Below are positions 16,910-24,562 of a stretch of DNA of 53,409 nucleotides, in pieces. The stretch lies in NCBI GenBank assembly GCA_004293285.1, contig RDYF01000088.1, forward strand, positions 1 to 53,409. The letters are read 5' to 3'. The DNA comes from Verrucomicrobiota bacterium. Its GTDB lineage: Bacteria; Verrucomicrobiota; Verrucomicrobiia; Verrucomicrobiales; Akkermansiaceae. The notes under the pieces are model-generated. The model was not told where the DNA came from. It ran no database searches and saw only the letters and a program-made list of their open reading frames with translations. The stretch's first letter is position 1; every line of letters begins with the position of its first letter. The position numbers and the translations under genes were made by a program.

Positions 16910-18181
16910 GTGACGGGTTGGGCTTGCGCCCGCCCGCGGGAGTGTGTAGGAACGGTCGGGAGCAATGGCTGCATTAGCCCAATGGGAAATGATTTGGCAT
17001 CCACTTGGGAAGCGATGAAAGCTGGTCGCAGTGGCATTGATCGCATTGCTTCGATGGATACCAGCGCCTACACCACGCACATTGCGGGAGAGGTGAAAAA
17101 TTTCGACGCGGCACCGTTTTTCAACAACGCGAAAGATTGTCGACGTGCCGATCGCTATGTGCAGTTGGCCGTGGCTGCTGCGCGCATGGCCTTGCAGGAT
17201 TCCGGTTTGGACGTGGAAGCGGTCGATAAAGATCGCGTCGGCGTGATGGTGAGCAGCGGCATTGGCGGTCTGGGAACACTGGAAGAAGAGCACACCAAGC
17301 TGATTCAGCGTGGGCCTGGTCGCGTGTCGCCTTTCCTGATCCCGATGATGATCGCGAACATTTCCAGCGGCATCATTTCGATGGAGTATGGATTTGGCGG
17401 CCCGAACATGGCCATTGTGACGGCTTGTGCGACCTCGAATCACTCGATCGGTGAGGCTTGGCGCATCATCAAATTTGGCGATGCCGATGCCTTCCTCTGC
17501 GGTGGTGGCGAAGCGAGCATTCTCCCCTGTGGTTTGGCAGGATTTGGCAACATGAAGGCCCTCAGCACCCGCAATGACGAGCCGCAAAAAGCGTCGCGTC
17601 CCTTCGATGTCGGTCGCGACGGTTTCGTAATGGGCGAAGGTGCGGGCGTGTTGATGATCGAAGAACTCGAGCACGCGAAAAAGCGTGGTGCAACGATTTA
17701 TGCCGAATTGATCGGTTACGGCTTGAGCGCCGATGCCTACCACATGACCTCACCGCATCCCGAAGGTCACGGTGCGGCTCGCTGCATGGACATGGCGCTG
17801 CGTCATGGCAAGATCAATCCAGAGGAAGTCAGCTACGTCAACGCCCACGGCACCTCCACGGGGCTCGGCGATGTTTGCGAAACGAAAGCGATCAAACGCA
17901 CCTTTGGCGATCATGCGAAAAACGGTTTGCTGGTCAGCTCTACCAAGTCGATGACTGGTCACTTGCTCGGTGCAGCGGGTGGTGTGGAAATTGCGGCTTG
18001 CTTGATGGCGATGAAAGAAAACATCGTGCCGCCGACCATCAACCTCGATGAGGCGGATCCCGAGTGCGATCTCGACTACGTGCCCCACGTGGCTCGCGAG
18101 GCAAAAGTCGATGTCGCCCTGAGCAACAGCTTCGGTTTTGGTGGCCATAATGCTTCTTTGTTGATCAAACGCTTCGCGTAA
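16910..18181 (+). CDS. fabF: 3-oxoacyl-[ACP] synthase II (FabF), abnormal N-terminus
   Basis: 423 residues. The condensing-enzyme Cys-His-His triad is present: VTACATSNHS, VNAHGTST and STKSMTGHLLGAAGG, plus the C-terminal NSFGFGGHN. It elongates fatty-acyl-ACP with malonyl-ACP in the cytoplasm. The start is odd. FabF normally begins with a few basic residues, VVVTG and then directly GCxSPxGN. Here VTGW and GCISPMGN are split by about 16 extra residues (ACARPRECVGTVGS region, 16920-16965). The only in-frame start codon after the preceding TAA is the GTG at 16910, with no clear ribosome site. Just upstream, in another frame, lies AAAAAGCGCCAAGTT (KKRQV), which looks like the lost original start, preceded by ATA where ATG would be expected. 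Confidence 0.85.
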   Translation: MTGWACARPRECVGTVGSNGCISPMGNDLASTWEAMKAGRSGIDRIASMDTSAYTTHIAGEVKNFDAAPFFNNAKDCRRADRYVQLAVAAARMALQDSGLDVEAVDKDRVGVMVSSGIGGLGTLEEEHTKLIQRGPGRVSPFLIPMMIANISSGIISMEYGFGGPNMAIVTACATSNHSIGEAWRIIKFGDADAFLCGGGEASILPCGLAGFGNMKALSTRNDEPQKASRPFDVGRDGFVMGEGAGVLMIEELEHAKKRGATIYAELIGYGLSADAYHMTSPHPEGHGAARCMDMALRHGKINPEEVSYVNAHGTSTGLGDVCETKAIKRTFGDHAKNGLLVSSTKSMTGHLLGAAGGVEIAACLMAMKENIVPPTINLDEADPECDLDYVPHVAREAKVDVALSNSFGFGGHNASLLIKRFA

Positions 18182-18194
18182 GCTATTGTCTCGC

Positions 18195-19097
18195 ATGCCC
18201 GCCACCGCCATCGACCTCGTCGCTGAAATCAAGCGACTCAAGCAGGAGCGCAATGCCGTCATTCTCGCGCACAATTACCAGACGGGCGACATTCAAGATG
18301 TCGCCGATTACGTTGGTGATTCTCTCGGTCTTGCCTATCACGCGAAAGATACGCAGGCCGACGTGATTGTCTTCTGCGGCGTGCATTTCATGGCGGAGAC
18401 GGCGAAGATCGTCAATCCGAGCAAAGTCGTAGTTCTGCCCGATAAGGATGCCGGCTGCTCGCTCGAACAATCGTGCCCGGGCCCGGCCTTGGAGAAATTT
18501 CTGCAAGACCATGCGGAGAAAAATTACTACGTCATCGCCTACATCAATTGCTCGGCGCATGTGAAGGCGCTCTGCGATGTCATTTGCACCTCGGGCAATG
18601 CGGTGAAAATTGTCAACAAAGCACCGCAGGACCGCCCCATTCTTTTTGTGCCGGACCAAAATCTGGGCGCTTGGGTGATGGAACAAACCGGTCGCAAGAT
18701 GGACTTGTGGCAGGGCTCTTGCTACGTCCACGTCGAGTTCACCCGCGATTCGATTCGCAAGATCAAGGAAGAGTATCCTGAAGCATTGGTCGTCGCGCAC
18801 CCCGAGTGCACCCAGGCCGTGCGCTTGCTTGCCGATGAAGTTTGCTCGACCGAAAAAATGGTGACGTATTGCCAAAACGCGCCGGTGAAAGACATCATCG
18901 TCGTCACGGAAAGTGGCATGTTGCATCGACTCCGCCGCGAGTGCCCGGACAAAAATCTCATCGCGGGACCGACCGACCGTTGCGCCTGTGCGGATTGTCG
19001 TTACATGAAAATGAACACGCTGCAAAAGTTGCACGATTGCCTGCTCCGCGCCCGCGCCGAGGCACCGTTGTTGTTGATGTTGGAGCAGTCGAAGTGA
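18195..19097 (+). CDS. nadA: Quinolinate synthase A (NadA)
   Basis: 300 residues from the ATG at 18195. It condenses iminoaspartate with dihydroxyacetone phosphate to quinolinate, using a [4Fe-4S] cluster, in de novo NAD synthesis. Seen: AVILAHNYQTGDIQDVAD, VFCGVHFMAETAKI, DKDAGCSL, AHPEC, and the cluster-region TDRCACADCRYMKMNT. The C-terminus after MKMNTLQKL is shorter than usual and ends APLLLMLEQSK. A near copy of the last 45 bases lies at 20289-20332, beyond the mrr gene, so the 3' end is an insertion boundary. The convergent partner of the same pathway, nadE, lies on the far side of the island. Confidence 0.92.
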   Translation: MPATAIDLVAEIKRLKQERNAVILAHNYQTGDIQDVADYVGDSLGLAYHAKDTQADVIVFCGVHFMAETAKIVNPSKVVVLPDKDAGCSLEQSCPGPALEKFLQDHAEKNYYVIAYINCSAHVKALCDVICTSGNAVKIVNKAPQDRPILFVPDQNLGAWVMEQTGRKMDLWQGSCYVHVEFTRDSIRKIKEEYPEALVVAHPECTQAVRLLADEVCSTEKMVTYCQNAPVKDIIVVTESGMLHRLRRECPDKNLIAGPTDRCACADCRYMKMNTLQKLHDCLLRARAEAPLLLMLEQSK

Positions 19098-19114
19098 TTC
19101 GAACGCGGGCACGT

Positions 19115-19174
19115 TCTCAACCACCGGCTACCGCCTTTCATCCCTTCGGGATGAGGAGTGGTTCGCGACGCGAA
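19115..19174. repeat. REP-like element with two hairpins between nadA and mrr
   Basis: Contains TCAACCACCGGCTAC followed by the hairpin CATCCCTTCGGGATG (19139-19153; 6-bp stem, 3-base loop) and the palindrome TTCGCGACGCGAA (19162-19174). The same core (TCAACCACCGGCTAC plus CATCCCT) recurs on the opposite strand at 52.0 kb. It lies between two convergent genes, a usual place for REP elements, and may also end transcripts. Confidence 0.6.
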
Positions 19175-19188
19175 TGGCGCGATCAAAT

Positions 19189-20106
19189 CTATGATTCAAC
19201 GAAGTAGTCGGAATCGATGCGTTTGACTTCATAATTGGTTGCTGTCGTGACGCCCACTCCGTGATCGAACATCAATTTGGCTAGGCGCGTGCCATCAATC
19301 AAAATGATCTTCGTATCGATACGGGATACGTATTCCAGTGCCTCTGTTGTGAATGACGATGTGGTGATAAAAATTCCTTTTTTGGCTCGCTGTCCTTGCA
19401 ATGCGCCAGCAAATTTCTGGATTTCGGGACGACCTACGGTTCCTTCCCAGCGTTTTGCCTGCAAATAAATGATGTCCAAGCCAAGAGGGTCTTCCTTGAT
19501 AATGCCATCGATGCCTTCATCTCCTGATCTTCCTAACGCTTCTCCCGCATCTTTTCGGCTACCGCCGTAGCCCATGCGAACGACAAGATCGACGATCAGT
19601 CGCTCAAGAAAATCGGGAGGTGCACTTTTGATTTGAGTGAGAAGCTCTGATTCGATTTGGCGTCTTATTTTGAGATAGGCATCTTCAAGCAATTCTTCAG
19701 GAGTCAGCCCACTATCAGAGTCTTCTTCGATTGCTAGATGGGAAGAATCGTCCTCGTTTTTCCGGCGATTTCGGAATTCGCGGTATTCTTCGAATTCTTG
19801 GAGAATGCGTAGGTCAATCTTTTGTGGATGATTCTTGAGGGCTTCCCTGCCGCGCTCCGTAATGACCGATATGGCTCTGCGCGGCGACATCAAAAGCCCC
19901 GCTTGCAGGATGTGAGACTTGGCCCAGGCAATTCGATTGTCGAACAATCGAGCACGGCCGCTGGGAAGCATTTCGCGGCGTTCTTCTTCGGTGAGTTGAA
20001 ATTGGTCAGCGAGTCGTTCGACCAAATCTCGGTTGAGATGCTCATTGTAGTCTGCATGGGCTTCCAAAAGTGGCCGCATCAAAGTTTGAAAGTCGGGGAT
20101 AGGCAT
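19189..20106 (-). CDS. mrr: Mrr-type restriction endonuclease
   Basis: 305 residues. The N-terminal winged-helix domain (Mrr_N; about 1-95, with ETRG-like ISVITERGREAL at the end) is joined by an acidic linker to the C-terminal Mrr catalytic domain of the PD-(D/E)xK fold: FLERLIVDLVVRMGYGG, SGDEGIDGII with Asp200, and the QAK motif at 216-218 (YLQAKRW). Mrr enzymes cut methylated or foreign DNA. It stands alone, convergent with nadA, between the real nadA 3' end and the scar at 20.2 kb. The ATG at 20106 has no ribosome site. A strong one (AAGGAG) sits upstream of a 12-codon frame (20113-20151), in frame with mrr but closed by TGA, so the start is either a leader-coupled one or damaged by a nonsense change. 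Confidence 0.85.
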   Translation of the reverse strand: MPIPDFQTLMRPLLEAHADYNEHLNRDLVERLADQFQLTEEERREMLPSGRARLFDNRIAWAKSHILQAGLLMSPRRAISVITERGREALKNHPQKIDLRILQEFEEYREFRNRRKNEDDSSHLAIEEDSDSGLTPEELLEDAYLKIRRQIESELLTQIKSAPPDFLERLIVDLVVRMGYGGSRKDAGEALGRSGDEGIDGIIKEDPLGLDIIYLQAKRWEGTVGRPEIQKFAGALQGQRAKKGIFITTSSFTTEALEYVSRIDTKIILIDGTRLAKLMFDHGVGVTTATNYEVKRIDSDYFVES

Positions 20107-20112
20107 GGGAAA

Positions 20113-20151
20113 TCAATGATTCATCGTTAATCTGTCTGGGCAATCATGCAT
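20113..20151 (-). CDS. 12-residue leader frame upstream of mrr
   Basis: ATG at 20151 with AAGGAG at about eight bases, coding MHDCPDRLTMNH and then TGA, seven bases before the mrr ATG and in the same frame. It is either a short leader that couples translation to mrr or the original mrr start interrupted by a stop codon. No sequence feature decides between them. Confidence 0.3.
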   Translation of the reverse strand: MHDCPDRLTMNH

Positions 20152-20190
20152 ATTTCCAACTCCTTCTGCTAGGTGTTTTCCATTTTTTTG

Positions 20191-20217
20191 ATTATATTTT
20201 TCGCAAAACAGTTACAA
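20191..20217 (-). promoter_or_regulatory. Candidate mrr promoter
   Basis: On the minus strand TTGTAA (20217-20212) and a perfect TATAAT (20196-20191) are separated by 15 bp, about 40 bases upstream of the AAGGAG/ATG of the mrr leader. The spacing is short but the -10 box is ideal and lies in AT-rich sequence. Confidence 0.45.
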
Positions 20218-20231
20218 ATCGGAGCCATTTC

Positions 20232-20258
20232 ACCCTGAAAACGATGAACATGCAGCGA
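20232..20258 (-). repeat. Remnant copy of the nadE 3' end
   Basis: ACCCTGAAAACGATGAAC at 20232-20249 repeats, apart from one C, the end of nadE at 32348-32366. It is followed by ATGCAGCG, matching the ATGCGGCG seen a little further into nadE. Orientation is the same as nadE. It lies about 30 bp left of the nadA-tail copy and forms one scar with it. Confidence 0.65.
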
Positions 20259-20288
20259 TTTTCGTTCTCGGGTCGAGCTCTTCGAAGC

Positions 20289-20332
20289 GTGCCGGGGCAC
20301 CGCTGTTGATGTTGGAGCAGTCGGGCTGATCC
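20289..20332 (+). repeat. Remnant copy of the nadA 3' end
   Basis: Matches the last 45 bases of nadA (19053-19097) with few differences, and the shared core TTGATGTTGGAGCAGTCG is exact. In frame it would still read RAGAPLLMLEQSG-stop against RAEAPLLLMLEQSK-stop in nadA, so it derives from a nadA allele and not from chance. The rest of 20251-20471 is AT-rich and shows no gene. Confidence 0.8.
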
Positions 20333-20471
20333 ATATTTTCTGGCTCTTCTTTTGACAGGTATCGACATGGTTTTTGCGCATTTACGTATTCGGACTCATA
20401 TAGAATCGGCTTTTTCACGTTGTTTGAAAAAAACTGTTTTTCATTTTCTGAAACTTCCTACGAATTTTTTG

Positions 20472-20499
20472 TTGACATGTGACGACTATTTGTTAAATT
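20472..20499 (+). promoter_or_regulatory. Candidate promoter of the type I restriction locus
   Basis: A consensus TTGACA (20472-20477) is followed after 16 bp by TAAATT (20494-20499), 17 bases before the ATG of a 29-codon frame and about 190 bases before the GIY-YIG-like gene. It is the first clear sigma-70-like promoter on the plus strand of the island. Confidence 0.5.
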
Positions 20500-20515
20500 G
20501 CTGTTGTCTTCTGAA

Positions 20516-20605
20516 ATGACAACAGCCGCTCCCAAGGAAGCAGCTGCTGATGCCAAGTTTCCCGAAGGCGGTTTTGACTTACCGTGTGTGACAACCGAAA
20601 GCTAG
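20516..20605 (+). CDS. 29-residue open frame ahead of the type I locus, unidentified
   Basis: ATG at 20516 gives a short Ala/Lys-rich start (MTTAAPKEAAADAKFPEGG) and then FDLPCVTTES-stop. It directly follows the candidate promoter. It may be a leader peptide or the truncated start of a former gene. No family is recognised and there is no clear ribosome site. Confidence 0.3.
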   Translation: MTTAAPKEAAADAKFPEGGFDLPCVTTES

Positions 20606-20685
20606 AGCTGCCGATGGATTAGTCAAGAATTTTGCGCGTGCAAATTTCGGCTTGGTGTCATGTCGCAAGGGAGACACCAAAGAAT

Positions 20686-20991
20686 ATGATTGACATAGGA
20701 ATATACCAATTCGAAGGGCCGTATGAAGATGCGGCAAAACTGGAAGACCGCTCGGGAGTTTACGCGATTCTCGATCATCGTGGCACTGAATATCGCCTGC
20801 TTGACTGCGGCGAGTCGGCCACCGTGAAGACTCGCGTTGCAGGACACGACCGTCGTCCTTGCTGGACTCGCAATTCGACGGGAAAGTTGTATTATGCTGT
20901 TTATTACACGCCAAACTTGCAGCAGTCTGGTCGTATGGAAGTTGAGCAAGCCATTCGCAAACAATTCAACCCCACTTGCGGAGATCGCTAA
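20686..20991 (+). CDS. Small GIY-YIG-like nuclease family protein of the type I locus
   Basis: 101 residues from the ATG at 20686. The pattern SGVYAILDHRG, YRLLDCGES, KTRVAGHDRR, CW, with an EVEQ helix and FNPTCGD at the end, fits a compact GIY-YIG domain: GVY for GIY, the DCG stretch for YIG, the Arg in KTRV, the Glu in EVEQ and the final Asn. Such short proteins recur beside type I restriction genes; their role is not settled. It sits six bases upstream of the half-length specificity gene, so the two are probably co-translated. Confidence 0.55.
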   Translation: MIDIGIYQFEGPYEDAAKLEDRSGVYAILDHRGTEYRLLDCGESATVKTRVAGHDRRPCWTRNSTGKLYYAVYYTPNLQQSGRMEVEQAIRKQFNPTCGDR

Positions 20992-20996
20992 AAAGC

Positions 20997-21596
20997 ATGG
21001 ACGCTCCTCTTCGCCCACTTTCTCAAATTGCCAGTATTCAGGCGGGTATCCCGTTTCTGGTCAGTGATTCTGTGGACGAGGGGGAGTTAGTCTTCATCCC
21101 CTCTGCGTTACGCGGAGACGACGAGATGATGCCCGATGATTCCATGGTTCAGCCGGCCACGTTGCTTGTGAGTGCAGAAGATAAATATCGCCTGCAAGCG
21201 CAGGATATTCTTCTCACTGCGAAAGCCACACCCACTACCTTACGATGCGGATATCTCGCTGCGGGATGGTCCAAACCTTGGTTTTTTGCGGCCAATCTCA
21301 TTCGTGTGCAAGCCGATTCCTCCAAAATTCACCCCCGCTTTCTTCATGCTTGGTTCTGTTACCCAGAAGGACGTGCCGCTCTAATTGGTTGCTCCCAGTC
21401 CACTACCGGCCAACTCAACCTCACGGCAAGTTCACTGGCCGAAGTGATGGTGCCAGTGCCTCCTTTGAAAGAGCAGATGAAAGCAGTGGAAATTCTTCAA
21501 GTTGCTGCAATCGCCCGCCGCAATGCCATCGCAGCTGCGGAATCACGGATGATTCTTGCTCGCGAAATTGCTTTTAACCCGCCAATTACCCAGTAA
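20997..21596 (+). CDS. Half-length HsdS-like specificity protein (single target-recognition domain)
   Basis: 199 residues from the ATG at 20997. A single HsdS module is seen: target-recognition start (PLSQIASIQAGIPF), the middle 'LLTAKATPT...AANLIRVQ' stretch, the helix-entry GCSQSTTGQLNLTASSLAEVMVPVPPLKEQ typical of HsdS, and one conserved coiled coil. A full HsdS has two such modules; the complete one lies at 23378. A half subunit could dimerise to recognise a palindromic or second site, or regulate the methylase. It precedes hsdM by 25 bp. Confidence 0.65.
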   Translation: MDAPLRPLSQIASIQAGIPFLVSDSVDEGELVFIPSALRGDDEMMPDDSMVQPATLLVSAEDKYRLQAQDILLTAKATPTTLRCGYLAAGWSKPWFFAANLIRVQADSSKIHPRFLHAWFCYPEGRAALIGCSQSTTGQLNLTASSLAEVMVPVPPLKEQMKAVEILQVAAIARRNAIAAAESRMILAREIAFNPPITQ

Positions 21597-21621
21597 CATC
21601 GATTAAAACTTTCCTCTTATC

Positions 21622-23388
21622 ATGCTCACACGCGAAGAACTGAACCGCCAATTATGGGGCGCTGCCGACATCCTCAGAGGTGCCGTCGATGCCTCAGATT
21701 TCAAAAATCACATCCTTTCCCTTCTCTTTCTCAAGCGTTTGTCCGACGTGTTCTTTGAACGCCGCGAGCAAATTTTACAAGAATGGCAAAAAGCAGGGAA
21801 AACGATCCAACAAGCTGAGAAGATCGCTGAGGACCCCGATGAATACAGTGATGGCGCCTACTACCTGCCCGTAGAGTCGCGCTGGCCCTCTCTGATGAAA
21901 GTGGCAGAGAATCGCGCTGAGGCCATCGACAAGGCGCTCATCGCCATCGAGGATAAGAATTCCCGCTACCTCCAGGGCGTGCTTGCAGGTGTGCGGTTCA
22001 ATGACGAGCGCCGCTTTGGCGATGCCGCCACCATGGATGGTCTGATGCAGCGCTTGCTTTTGCACTTCTCCAAGATCCCTCTTGGCAATCGCGATTTGTT
22101 GGAGCCTGACGTGCTGGGCAATGCCTACGAGTTCCTGATCGAGCGTTTTGCTGAGAGTGCCGGCAAAAAAGGTGGTGAGTTCTATACCCCCTTCGGAGCT
22201 GTTCGCTTGCTGGTGGAACTTCTCGATCCGAAGGAAGAAATGCGCATTCATGATCCTACTTGCGGATCAGGTGGTATGATTATTGAGTGCGGACGCCACA
22301 TCGAAGAACGAGGAGGGAATCCCCGCAATCTGACCCTGACCGGACAAGAAAAGAATGTCGGAACCTGGGCCATTTGTCGTCTCAATATGCTGCTCCATGG
22401 CTTCCCTGATGCGGATATCCGCGCAGGAGATACCATTCGCAATCCCAAATTCACCACTCATGGTGTCTTGGACGCCTTCGACCGAGTCATTGCCAATCCT
22501 CCATTTTCTCTCAAAGATTGGGGAGGGGATGTGGCCGAGTCCGATCCTTACAAACGCTTCGAGCGCGGTATACCACCGAAGACCAAGGGAGATATGGCGT
22601 TTTTGCTCCACATGGTGGAAATTGTCAAAGAGCGCCGTGGCATGGCAGGAGTGGTTCTGCCTCATGGCGTTCTCTTTCGTGGCGGTTCCGAGGCAAAAAT
22701 TCGCGATTCACTGTTGAAGGAGGATCTCATTGAGGCCGTGATCGGCCTGCCTGCACAGCTATTTTTCGGCACAGGGATTCCCGCCGCATTGGTCATTTGC
22801 AATTGGAATAAAGCCAAGGAGCGTAAGGGGCATATACTCTTCATCGATGCTTCCACTGAGGGGCTTTATCGCGAGGGCAAGTCTCGAAACTTCCTCGATC
22901 CCGTGGACATCCTACGCATCGCCGCGATCTTCCATGCCTGGGCGGATCCGAAAAAGGTGAAACCTACCGGACTGGAAATCTCCGGAGTTTGGAGCCAGGC
23001 ACTGAAACGCCATCACAAGCGTCAGACCGCCAAAGCGCGCGGCGACAAAGAACTCATCATGCTCATTCAGGAGGAGTTTGAGCGCCGCGATCAGGAATTC
23101 AGCGTTGCCGAAGCAGCTTTCGTGGAATGGCTCGATCAAAGTCATCCCGCTCCCGGTGGAGGAAAGCGCACCAGTTTGGAGAAGCACACCGCTGTCGTCC
23201 CAGTGAAGGACGTGCTCAAGGAACACAAGGGCAATCTGAATATTACCCGCTATGTCGATGCCGTTGACCCGCCGCCGCGTCTCGACGTGAAGGCCGAACT
23301 CAAAAAACTCCGGCAACTCGAAAAAAAGCGCGACGAGGCCGAGGCCAAAATGGACGAACTACTTAAGGAATTCGGGTATGAAGGGTAA
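21622..23388 (+). CDS. hsdM: Type I restriction-modification system methyltransferase HsdM
   Basis: 588 residues. N-terminal HsdM_N helical domain (about 1-140), then the N6-adenine methylase domain: GEFYTPFGAV (185-193), S-adenosylmethionine motif DPTCGSGGM (211-219), and the catalytic NPPF (292-295). The C-terminus is helical (AELKKLRQLEKKRDEAEAKM) and should contact the HsdS coiled coils. It methylates adenine at the site chosen by HsdS, protecting self DNA. Its 3' end overlaps the start of the full hsdS by 11 bases. Confidence 0.93.
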   Translation: MLTREELNRQLWGAADILRGAVDASDFKNHILSLLFLKRLSDVFFERREQILQEWQKAGKTIQQAEKIAEDPDEYSDGAYYLPVESRWPSLMKVAENRAEAIDKALIAIEDKNSRYLQGVLAGVRFNDERRFGDAATMDGLMQRLLLHFSKIPLGNRDLLEPDVLGNAYEFLIERFAESAGKKGGEFYTPFGAVRLLVELLDPKEEMRIHDPTCGSGGMIIECGRHIEERGGNPRNLTLTGQEKNVGTWAICRLNMLLHGFPDADIRAGDTIRNPKFTTHGVLDAFDRVIANPPFSLKDWGGDVAESDPYKRFERGIPPKTKGDMAFLLHMVEIVKERRGMAGVVLPHGVLFRGGSEAKIRDSLLKEDLIEAVIGLPAQLFFGTGIPAALVICNWNKAKERKGHILFIDASTEGLYREGKSRNFLDPVDILRIAAIFHAWADPKKVKPTGLEISGVWSQALKRHHKRQTAKARGDKELIMLIQEEFERRDQEFSVAEAAFVEWLDQSHPAPGGGKRTSLEKHTAVVPVKDVLKEHKGNLNITRYVDAVDPPPRLDVKAELKKLRQLEKKRDEAEAKMDELLKEFGYEG

Positions 23389-24553
23389 GCTGCAGAAATC
23401 CTCAAAAGGACACCAGATCAGGGTGGCTATTTCTGAGCTTGCCGAAGTGAATCCACGCGCACGCAAGCCTAATTTACCGCCTTCGGCAGAAGTCTCCTTC
23501 ATTCCAATGGCTGATGTCGATGAATGGGGGCAGTGGAGAAACCGTCAGTCCGAATCATGGGGGGTAGTTAGAACTGGTTTTACACAATTTGAAGACGACG
23601 ACATCCTCTTCGCAAAAATTACGCCATGTGCGGAAAATGGCAAAGGAACACATGCTGTGGATTTGATAAATGGCATCGGATACGGAAGCACAGAGTTCCA
23701 TGTTCTGCGTCCTAAACAGGGAATCAATCCGCGGTTCATCTTCCAAATCGCTCACTGGCCACACACCAGAACAAGAGCAGCATCAATGATGAGCGGCTCA
23801 GCAGGTCAGCAGCGCGTCACACAAGACTTCTTCGATTTTTTTGCAATACCTAAATCCGCTATTGATAATCAGGACCGAATTGCAGAATTACTCGATTTGA
23901 TTGATTTGGATTCAGTAAATGCTCGGGATCAGATTAGTCAAATTGCGAAAACGAAATCCGCTCTCATGCAGCACTTGTTGCTGCCTACTCAAAAGACACG
24001 ATCCAAATTCAAAGTCCGTTCTCTTGGTGAGCTGTTTGCCGAGCGCAAAGAATCCGGCAAGGTGGGTCTTCCTACCCTCTCAGTCACCATGCACGACGGC
24101 ATGGTGGATCGTGAAGAACACGGCCGCCGCGTGGCATCCGAGCTTAGCCCTGAAGAACACCTTTTGGCGCGCAAACACGACATCGCCTACAACATGATGC
24201 GCATGTGGCAGGGTGTCTCCGGTCTAGCTCCTTACGATGGCCTCGTTAGCCCCGCCTACGTCGTGCTCGAACCTCTCTCGGGCATTGACCCGCATTACGC
24301 CAGTTACCTCTTCAAGCTGCCCGAAACCATCCGCCTCTTTCATCGCTACTCCCAAGGCCTCACCAACGACCGCCTCCGCCTCTACTACGACCAGTTCGCC
24401 GAAATCCGCGTTCCCATCCCCACCGACGTCGCCGAACAAAAGCGCATCGCCCGCCTCTTCTCCACCTTCGACCAACACATCGAACAATCCGAAGCGTTCG
24501 TCACCGCCCTCCGTCAAACCAAAGCGGCAATCTGCCAAAAACTTTTTACTTAA
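23378..24553 (+). CDS. hsdS: Type I restriction-modification system specificity subunit HsdS
   Basis: 391 residues with two target-recognition modules. The first is about 12-195 (AISELAEVNPRAR, DDILFAKITPCAENGKG, GSAGQQRVTQDFF, IDNQDRIAELLD). The second is about 205-391 (RSLGELFAER, RKHDIAYNMMRMWQG, YSQGLTNDRLRLYYDQF, VAEQKRIARLFS). Each ends in a coiled coil that spaces the half-sites. It binds HsdM and HsdR and sets the bipartite target. GC content rises towards the 3' end, where third positions are very C-rich, unlike the first half; this suggests that the second module was swapped in by recombination, as is usual for HsdS. Confidence 0.9.
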   Translation: MKGKLQKSSKGHQIRVAISELAEVNPRARKPNLPPSAEVSFIPMADVDEWGQWRNRQSESWGVVRTGFTQFEDDDILFAKITPCAENGKGTHAVDLINGIGYGSTEFHVLRPKQGINPRFIFQIAHWPHTRTRAASMMSGSAGQQRVTQDFFDFFAIPKSAIDNQDRIAELLDLIDLDSVNARDQISQIAKTKSALMQHLLLPTQKTRSKFKVRSLGELFAERKESGKVGLPTLSVTMHDGMVDREEHGRRVASELSPEEHLLARKHDIAYNMMRMWQGVSGLAPYDGLVSPAYVVLEPLSGIDPHYASYLFKLPETIRLFHRYSQGLTNDRLRLYYDQFAEIRVPIPTDVAEQKRIARLFSTFDQHIEQSEAFVTALRQTKAAICQKLFT

Positions 24554-24562
24554 AACATCGCT

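Noticed and set aside
16920..16965. Intein or mini-intron in fabF
   Set aside because: About 45 bases is far too short and no splicing motifs are present.
20230..20418. 62-residue minus-strand frame over the scar
   Set aside because: It runs across the copies of the nadA and nadE tails in the wrong frame or direction and shows no conserved features.
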